In this document: piece after piece, positions 1-5,448 of the stretch | How the letters are laid out: every line of letters begins with the position of its first letter | Numbering within the stretch: the stretch's first letter is position 1 | Origin: Verrucomicrobiales bacterium | GTDB taxonomy: Bacteria > Verrucomicrobiota > Verrucomicrobiia > Limisphaerales > UBA1096 | DNA length: 15,654 bases | Reading direction: 5' to 3' | Assembly: GCA_011523195.1 (NCBI GenBank) | Contig: WTHH01000190.1 | Coordinates: forward strand, 1 to 15,654 | Made by a program: the position numbers and the translations under genes | The notes under the pieces: generated by a model | Seen by the model: only the letters and a program-made list of their open reading frames with translations | What the model was told of the DNA's origin: nothing | Databases searched by the model: none

Positions 1-409
1 CGATGGCAGCGCGGTGTTGTGGGTCATCGCTGGCCATGTGTTCCGGCAATGGCAACTGCCCGGCCATGACCTGATCCAGAGCCTCGCGCTTAACCCCGCC
101 CCGTTGCTTCGAGATCGTGTTGTCCGTGCGACGCTTGATCTCGAAGAAAACTGGCGCCTTCGGTCGATCCTCGTAAAAACGAATGCGTAGCTTATATCGG
201 TTTTTGTCCCCGTTGATCGTGGTCTGGTAAAGTTTCAAATCCGGCGAGTCGAGATAGAGACTGTGTACCGGATAAGACTTGTTCGGCTGGGTGGCCCCAA
301 ACGAGTCTAACTCGAGGTAGGAGGACACAAAATCGCGCACGGCCAAGGCTACATTCTCGCGAATGATGTACTTGTGCTCGTAGCGTTGTCTTTGCAGGTT
401 GTCCGCCAA
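1..409 (-). CDS. VTC-domain protein (polyphosphate polymerase-like), N-terminal part; 3' end outside window
   Basis: The minus-strand frame is open from the TAG at 449-451 to the window edge and has no internal stop. About 136 residues are visible from a TTG at 409. Family features seen: basic RYEHKYII near residues 9-16, the strand SLYLDSPDLKLYQ at about 50-62, KLRIRFYE at 73-80 with the alternating basic residues of the tunnel fold, FFEIKRR at 88-94 and SKQR at 100-103. Bacterial VTC-domain proteins resemble the catalytic domain of the yeast polyphosphate polymerase VTC4; many are cytoplasmic and some sit beside CotH genes. No ATG exists in this frame. TTG at 409 is preceded by AAGGA but very closely, and CTG at 442 is an alternative that would add a plausible IFPDNFFKD segment. 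It follows rlmN on the same strand after about 120 nt. The VTC assignment is fairly sure; its enzymatic activity is inferred from the family and the start is uncertain. Confidence 0.8.
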   Translation of the reverse strand, partial: MADNLQRQRYEHKYIIRENVALAVRDFVSSYLELDSFGATQPNKSYPVHSLYLDSPDLKLYQTTINGDKNRYKLRIRFYEDRPKAPVFFEIKRRTDNTISKQRGGVKREALDQVMAGQLPLPEHMASDDPQHRAAI

Positions 410-529
410 ATCCTTGAAAAAGTTGTCGGGAAAAATGCCCAGCCATTGCTAACCAGCACCGGCGGGCCGGAAAATTTAATGCCTAATACGCGATTGTCAC
501 GAAAAAGTTACAACCCGGAAACTGCCCGT

Positions 530-1729
530 TCAGGCGGTTTCAGCCGCTTGGCCAAGCGCTTGGTTTGCAGCCGTTTGCTCCGTTTTTAATCTTAGCTGCC
601 CACAGGCGGCATCGATGTCAGTTCCCTTTTCGGTACGCACCGTCACACGGACCCCCCGGTGATGAAGTGCATCGCGAAAACGAGAGACCGTTTCACCGCT
701 TGGCCTCTTCCATTCCAGCCCGCCAACCGGGTTATACGGGATGAGGTTCACCTTGCACTGCAGCCGCTTGGCCAAGCCGACCAGTGCCTCGACCTGATCC
801 ATGCCGGTGTTGATCTCGTCGATGAGAATGTACTCCACCCAAATCATCCTGCCCTTGGCCTGTTGATAGGCTTCACACGCGGAAAGCAACGCCTCCAGCG
901 GATACTTCCGGTTGATCGGCATGATCTGGCTGCGCACCTCATCCGTGGCCCCGTGCAGCGAGATTGCCAAGTGATACTGCTGCGGCTCCTCCGCGAGCAT
1001 TCGAATCTGCGGCACCAGGCCGCTAGTGGAAACTGTGATCTTGCGCGCGCCGATGTTCATCCCCCAAGGCGCGTTCAGGATGTGCAGCGACTTGGTCAGG
1101 TTGTCGTAATTGGCCAGCGGCTCGCCCATGCCCATGATGACAAGGTTGTTCACCAGTGTCTGACCCTTTGGCAGAGTTTCCTCCGTATACTCTCCACTCT
1201 CAACAAGATGATTGCGGCGCCAACGCTCCACGGACAACACCTGATCCACGATCTCGAACACCTCAAGGTTTCGGCGATAACCCATGATGCCGCTCGCGCA
1301 AAACTTACAGCCATACGCGCAGCCAACTTGTGTCGAGACGCACAAAGTGTGACGATCACTCCGGTTTCCATCCTGACCGACCGAGGCGGGTATTAGCACA
1401 CTCTCGATGAACTCACCGTCAGCAAGCCGCCAGAGGAATTTAACCGTCCCGTCGCTCGAAACCTGCTCTTGCGCGCACTCGAGCGATTGCATGCGAAAGG
1501 CCTCCGACAATTGCACGCGCAACAACTGCGAGAGATCAGTCATCTCGTCGAAGGTGCGCACCCTTTTTTTGTAGATCCAGTCCAGCAGTTGGCGTGCGCG
1601 ATAACTTTTGTGCCCCCAACCGGTTAACACTTCGCCGACCTCCGCATCGGTCAATGACCTCAGATCTTGAATCTCGGGTGCAGCCGTTTCTTCAACCTGG
1701 CTGGCAGCGGATTCGTCCGGGGCAATCAT
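530..1729 (-). CDS. rlmN: 23S rRNA (adenine2503-C2)-methyltransferase RlmN, radical SAM
   Basis: The 399-residue protein belongs to the RlmN/Cfr family, cytoplasmic enzymes that methylate C2 of A2503 in 23S rRNA and C2 of A37 in some tRNAs using S-adenosylmethionine and a 4Fe-4S cluster. The cluster motif CAYGCKFC gives Cys137, Cys141 and Cys144. The methyl-carrier pair is present: Cys130 in TLCVS and Cys376 in DAACGQLR. The SAM-binding MGMGEPL motif lies in the middle. The N-terminal accessory domain (GWGHKSYRARQLLDWIYKK, about 38-56) is intact. A tail of about 20 residues after GQLR includes QALGQAAE, encoded by a perfect copy of the window's 14-bp palindrome, so the last residues probably postdate the conserved protein. 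The ATG overlaps the phosphorylase stop (ATGA), which indicates translational coupling; no Shine-Dalgarno sequence of its own is seen. Confidence 0.96.
   Translation of the reverse strand: MIAPDESAASQVEETAAPEIQDLRSLTDAEVGEVLTGWGHKSYRARQLLDWIYKKRVRTFDEMTDLSQLLRVQLSEAFRMQSLECAQEQVSSDGTVKFLWRLADGEFIESVLIPASVGQDGNRSDRHTLCVSTQVGCAYGCKFCASGIMGYRRNLEVFEIVDQVLSVERWRRNHLVESGEYTEETLPKGQTLVNNLVIMGMGEPLANYDNLTKSLHILNAPWGMNIGARKITVSTSGLVPQIRMLAEEPQQYHLAISLHGATDEVRSQIMPINRKYPLEALLSACEAYQQAKGRMIWVEYILIDEINTGMDQVEALVGLAKRLQCKVNLIPYNPVGGLEWKRPSGETVSRFRDALHHRGVRVTVRTEKGTDIDAACGQLRLKTEQTAANQALGQAAETA
545..563. repeat. Perfect 14-bp palindrome CGCTTGGCCAAGCG plus partial second copy, in rlmN tail
   Basis: CGCTTGGCCAAGCG occupies 545-558 and is followed directly by CTTGG, the beginning of a second 12-base period. 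It lies within the last 15 codons of rlmN and encodes LGQA on the minus strand. It is one of four perfect 14-mers in the window. Confidence 0.95.
765..778. repeat. Palindrome copy (13 of 14 bases) in rlmN
   Basis: CGCTTGGCCAAGCC matches the consensus except for the last base. It encodes GLAKRL of RlmN on the minus strand. Confidence 0.85.
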
Positions 1730-3855
1730 TCGGATAAATAGAATTTTTGGGTGTACTCGCGAACCATCCGGGTGGTGTCGTACTCGGCCGCCAGGGTCGA
1801 CATCGCACGGCGGATTTTACCAACCCACGCCCTGGGTATCCCTAATTGGTCCCGGTCATAAAAACAGGGTAAAACCTCACTGGAAAGTACCTTGTACAGA
1901 TTCTCGCTGTCCGCACGATCCTGTTCCTCGACTTCCTCTGGATGCGCGTCGCTGCCGATCGCGAAGCCGTTGGTTCCGTCGTATCCTTCGCGCCACCAGC
2001 CGTCGAGGATGCTCATATTCAGGCAGCCGTGTGCGGTGGTTTTCATGCCACTGGTGCCGGAGGCTTCAAGCGGCCGGCGCGGGTTGTTCAGCCAGATGTC
2101 ACAACCGGACACCATCTGCCGCGCGACGTGCACATCATAATTCTCGAGGAAAACGAGATGTCCGTTTAGCTCAGAATGTTTACTCAGGTGGATGATTTTC
2201 TGGATAAGCCGTTTCCCTTCGTCATCGCGCGGGTGCGCCTTGCCGGCGAAAATAAACTGCACCGGCTGCCGCAAATCACGCACCATCCGAACGAGGTCTT
2301 CGTATTGGTCAAAAATCAGCGGCGCACGTTTGTACGTCGCAAACCGGCGCGCGAAACCGATGGTCAACGCATCCGGGTTGAGCAGGTGATCGAACGCGAT
2401 GAAATCGCTCGCATCGGATCGATGTTCCTGATCCTGCAATCGGCGACGCGAGAACTCGATCAACTCCCGGCGCAACCGATAACGCAGCGCCCAAAGTTCC
2501 TCGTCGCTGACGAACGCCGGATCCTCAACCTTGGCCCAAAACTCCGGCTTGGCCAGTTCCTCCGACCAATCCGCACCGGGATCCGCCTGGCCAAGTTTTC
2601 GACGCCAGAATTTCCGCACCGGCCCCTTCGTCCAGCCAGCCAGGTGGATACCGTTGGTCACGTGGCCGATCGGCACCTCGTCCACCGAGCCATTGGAATA
2701 AAGCCCCCACCACATTTCGCGGCTCACTGCCCCGTGCAGCTCGCTCACACCATTGGCCGCCCGTGCCGCTTTGAGCGCGAGGACGGTCATGCAAAATTCC
2801 TCGTTTTCGTCATCGGGATTCTCTCGCCCAAGCGCGAGCAGCTCCTTGGCATCGACCTTGAGTTGGTCGTAAAAATGACGGGCCGCATAATCCATCAACC
2901 CCTGACTGAACCGGTCGTGTCCGGCCGGCACCGGCGTGTGCGTGGTAAACAAACACTGCCGCTTAATCTCTGCTAACGCATCGTGAAACCCAACTCCAGC
3001 ATCGACCCGCTCCCGCATCAATTCCAACGCAAGAAACGCGGCGTGGCCTTCGTTCATGTGGAACACCGAAGGATCAACTCCCAGCCGGCGCAGCAAACGA
3101 ACGCCTCCCACGCCGAGCAGGATTTCCTGCATGATGCGGGTCGAGTTATCGCCGCCGTAGACACGTTGCGTGAGGTCACGAAAGAGCGGTTGGTTCTTCG
3201 GAAGATTAGCATCGATGAGATAAACCGGGCAGCGGCCGACGTTGACCACCCAGACCCTGAACTGCACCGGCTCCGCAGCAATCTCGACTTCGCAAACGAT
3301 CGGATGTCCCTCGACATCGAGCACTGGCTCAAGCGGGAGATTCTTCGGGTCGAGCTGGCTGTAATACTCCGTCTGCCAATTGTCGGAATTGATCGCCTGC
3401 TGAAAGTAGCCTTCGCGGTAAAACAGGCTTATGCCCACGAAGCCCAGCCCAAGGTCGCTGGCCGACTTGGCATGGTCGCCCGCCAACATCCCCAGCCCCC
3501 CAGCCGCAATCGGCAGTGTCTCGTGAAAACCAAACTCCGCACTAAAATAAGCCACCGGCCGTTTGGCCAAGCCGGCCGCATTCGCTGCCGCCCACGTGTC
3601 GGTCGCGTACAGGTATTTGTCAAACTGCTGCAGCACGGACTGCACGCGGCCGTTAAACTCCTCGTCCAGCAATCGTACGCGCAGTTCTTCGTCGGACAAC
3701 TCGCGCAGCACCGCTACGGCGTTGTGATAAAGGTTGCGCCACGCACGCGGCGAAAGTTCCTCAAAAATGTCCTGCGCATCCTGATTCCAGGTCCACCACA
3801 GGTTACGGGCCAACCTATTCAGGCCGGCGACAGTTGTCTCAATTTGGTTTTGCAT
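1726..3855 (-). CDS. glgP: Alpha-glucan (glycogen/maltodextrin) phosphorylase, GT35
   Basis: This enzyme would release glucose-1-phosphate from the non-reducing ends of alpha-1,4-glucans in the cytoplasm, using phosphate and pyridoxal phosphate. Residues 1 to about 100 match the DUF3417-type N-terminal region (LNRLARNLWWTWN), followed by VAYFSAEFGFHETLPIAAGGLG, the glucan/phosphate loop region, and near the C-terminus EASGTSGMKTTAHG, where Lys at about 605 is the expected PLP Schiff-base lysine. DGWWREGYDGTNGFAIG follows, as in the archaeal/bacterial short-type phosphorylases. I chose ATG 3855 (709 residues) because GGAAG lies 5 nt upstream and homology starts there. The frame stays open to 3996, but that stretch overlaps the upstream gene and looks non-coding. 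The stop overlaps the rlmN start by four bases. The enzyme class is sure; preference for glycogen or maltodextrin cannot be read from sequence. Confidence 0.94.
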   Translation of the reverse strand: MQNQIETTVAGLNRLARNLWWTWNQDAQDIFEELSPRAWRNLYHNAVAVLRELSDEELRVRLLDEEFNGRVQSVLQQFDKYLYATDTWAAANAAGLAKRPVAYFSAEFGFHETLPIAAGGLGMLAGDHAKSASDLGLGFVGISLFYREGYFQQAINSDNWQTEYYSQLDPKNLPLEPVLDVEGHPIVCEVEIAAEPVQFRVWVVNVGRCPVYLIDANLPKNQPLFRDLTQRVYGGDNSTRIMQEILLGVGGVRLLRRLGVDPSVFHMNEGHAAFLALELMRERVDAGVGFHDALAEIKRQCLFTTHTPVPAGHDRFSQGLMDYAARHFYDQLKVDAKELLALGRENPDDENEEFCMTVLALKAARAANGVSELHGAVSREMWWGLYSNGSVDEVPIGHVTNGIHLAGWTKGPVRKFWRRKLGQADPGADWSEELAKPEFWAKVEDPAFVSDEELWALRYRLRRELIEFSRRRLQDQEHRSDASDFIAFDHLLNPDALTIGFARRFATYKRAPLIFDQYEDLVRMVRDLRQPVQFIFAGKAHPRDDEGKRLIQKIIHLSKHSELNGHLVFLENYDVHVARQMVSGCDIWLNNPRRPLEASGTSGMKTTAHGCLNMSILDGWWREGYDGTNGFAIGSDAHPEEVEEQDRADSENLYKVLSSEVLPCFYDRDQLGIPRAWVGKIRRAMSTLAAEYDTTRMVREYTQKFYLSE
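3563..3572. repeat. TTGGCCAAGC palindrome copy in glgP
   Basis: The TTGGCCAA core with one arm (AAGC) preserved encodes LAK in GLAKRPVAY of the phosphorylase. It is immediately followed by CGGCCG, giving a compact GC-rich inverted-repeat cluster. Confidence 0.75.
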
Positions 3856-3866
3856 CGCACTTCCAC
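3853..3866 (-). promoter_or_regulatory. Ribosome binding site and start of glgP
   Basis: On the minus strand GGTGGAAGTGCG precedes ATG at 3855. GGAAG at a spacing of about 5 nt is the clearest Shine-Dalgarno-like site in the window, and it fixes the start against the longer open frame. Confidence 0.6.
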
Positions 3867-3912
3867 CCCAGAATAATTTGACTGCGGGACATACCGCCGT
3901 CCATAGAAGCGC

Positions 3913-3941
3913 ACCATACGCCGGCAGCCGCCCAACCGCAA
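3913..3941 (-). promoter_or_regulatory. Weak sigma70-like promoter candidate upstream of glgP
   Basis: On the minus strand TTGCGG (3941-3936) and TATGGT (3918-3913) are separated by 17 nt, ending about 58 nt before the glgP ATG. The match is 3/6 and 4/6 to TTGACA and TATAAT, so this is only a candidate. The 116-nt gap before glgP leaves room for a promoter; nothing else recognisable is seen in it. Confidence 0.25.
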
Positions 3942-3971
3942 GTTGGCGCTTGCCTAAGCACTTTATTACGA

Positions 3972-5438
3972 TCACTCGGCCGTGACGCTTGGCCAAGGCC
4001 AGTCGCCCTTATCAAATTCTATACTGATGTCCTTCCCGTGCGAGAGCACAAATTCACCGCCGTCGTCCTCCACATTGAAGCCGGTGGAATAAAGCGTGAA
4101 CGAGTCGCCATCCGGTCGGTACACCAAGCCGCGATCATGAAACATATCCCCCGGTAACTTAGCCAGGTACGCCGGTACTAATTCAGCCAGCGTGGGGGGA
4201 TAATTGCCCTTGGCCAAGCGATACCTCTCCAGCGCCGCCACGATCTTAGCTTGATCCAATCCCGCCTGAGCCGAGGTCATGTTGAGGATAATCTTGTCGT
4301 AAGCCGGGATCAGCATGGCCGTGAAGGCATACCGAAACGCGAACGGCGCGTTGGTCAGTTTCTCAATCTCCTCCTCAGCCGTCGGAGTGTCCCGCATCGA
4401 CACGCGGTGGTTTTCCACGTCGATTTTCGCAAGTAAATTCTCGGTGATGATGCGATTGATATGGTAGCGATTCAGGCTCATAAAAAAACCGGGATCGAAT
4501 TCCTCCGCACCTGTGCCAGCAGGGTTTTCTGTTCCATCGTCGAGTTGCTCAAACCACATGTTCACAAGGTTTCGTTCTCCCCGGAACGCCAACGAGGCGC
4601 CTTTCAGCAAATCGATCAACTCGATGGATTGTTGAAACTCTGCCAGATGCGCATCCGACCATTTTTCCCCGTGCAGCCCTTCACAAAACGGGACAAGGTT
4701 CATTTGCAATATGGCAACCCTGACCAGTTGCGAAATGAGCATCGGTTCATCGGCAAGCAGTTCGCTCGTGCGAATGCCAAGTAGCACGTCTGCCATCGCC
4801 CCATCGGTATCGCCCTTGGCCAGGAGCGCCGAAGCCCGAAGTGAATAGAGTTGGCTGGCATTCCTGAGTACGGCCAGATGTGGGAGCAACGCCATGAACA
4901 CGTCCTCATAACGAATGTCAAAACGGCAGCCCGGTTTGGTCATCACCTTGGCCAACTCATCCAGATCGGCCTCGAAATGTTGGAGTGCATTCAGGATGGT
5001 ATCCGCCGGTGTCGCTCCTTTCTTTGGCGGATTGTCGGCAGCGAGAATTGCCTCCTCCCAACCAGCCAAGTCTCTCCGTTCGCCCAACCGCCAATTCGCG
5101 AGGTACGGTTTCTTATTGGCATCCAACCTAAAACGATTGACCGATTTTTTTGCCGCTTTCGACTTATGATCAGGGTCCGAAAACAGTGGCTCAAACAAGG
5201 CGGACTTGGCGGCGTTTTGCTCATCCGGGATCGCCTCCGGGATAATGCTTTCTGGATTAAACGACTCGCCCTTCGCCTCCCACTCCGCTTTCCAAGCCAG
5301 CCAGCGCTTGTGCCCGCTGACATCGAACGCATTCCACAAAACTGCAGCCACGACCATAAACGCAAGCACGCCGCCCCCGATACGAATCAGGATGCGAGCC
5401 GAGAACAGCCAGCGAAAGAATTTTTCAAAAGTCGGCAT
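3972..5438 (-). CDS. Membrane-anchored protein of unknown function with pseudopilin-like C-terminal segment
   Basis: The 488-residue protein is not a recognised named family. One transmembrane helix spans about residues 15-38 (RILIRIGGGVLAFMVVAAVLWNAF) after a short basic cytoplasmic tail, so most of it should face the periplasm. Residues 45-85 (KRWLAWKAEWEAKGE, then PDEQNAA) follow a pattern I associate with proteins abundant in Verrucomicrobiota and Planctomycetota. The middle (about 150-400) is alpha-helical and charged. Residues 405-470, including ALERYRLAKGNYPPTLAELVP and YSTGFNVEDDGG, resemble the C-terminal part of type II secretion/type IV pseudopilins, but there is no N-terminal prepilin peptidase motif. 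Three palindrome copies fall in the gene, one in the last codons (DWPWPSVTAE). It starts 10 nt after the ankyrin gene stop, so the two are probably co-transcribed. The role is unknown. Confidence 0.85.
   Translation of the reverse strand: MPTFEKFFRWLFSARILIRIGGGVLAFMVVAAVLWNAFDVSGHKRWLAWKAEWEAKGESFNPESIIPEAIPDEQNAAKSALFEPLFSDPDHKSKAAKKSVNRFRLDANKKPYLANWRLGERRDLAGWEEAILAADNPPKKGATPADTILNALQHFEADLDELAKVMTKPGCRFDIRYEDVFMALLPHLAVLRNASQLYSLRASALLAKGDTDGAMADVLLGIRTSELLADEPMLISQLVRVAILQMNLVPFCEGLHGEKWSDAHLAEFQQSIELIDLLKGASLAFRGERNLVNMWFEQLDDGTENPAGTGAEEFDPGFFMSLNRYHINRIITENLLAKIDVENHRVSMRDTPTAEEEIEKLTNAPFAFRYAFTAMLIPAYDKIILNMTSAQAGLDQAKIVAALERYRLAKGNYPPTLAELVPAYLAKLPGDMFHDRGLVYRPDGDSFTLYSTGFNVEDDGGEFVLSHGKDISIEFDKGDWPWPSVTAE
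3986..3999. repeat. Palindrome copy CGCTTGGCCAAGGC at the 3' end of the membrane protein gene
   Basis: The copy has a complete left arm (CGCTTGGCCAAG) and an altered right flank. It encodes WPWPS, the only copy read in the WP frame, within the last eight codons. Confidence 0.8.
4207..4220. repeat. Palindrome copy CCCTTGGCCAAGCG
   Basis: The 12-mer CTTGGCCAAGCG at 4209-4220 is intact. It encodes LAK within the pseudopilin-like YRLAKGNYP segment. Confidence 0.8.
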
Positions 5439-5448
5439 GGCGCCGTGA

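Noticed and set aside
458..472. Short inverted repeat CCGG-CGGG-CCGG between rlmN and the VTC gene
   Set aside because: The stem is only 4 bp and has no convincing T tract in the direction of transcription, so I do not call a terminator.
3856..3996. N-terminal extension of the phosphorylase frame
   Set aside because: It overlaps the end of the upstream gene, lacks family similarity, and a good ribosome site lies before ATG 3855.
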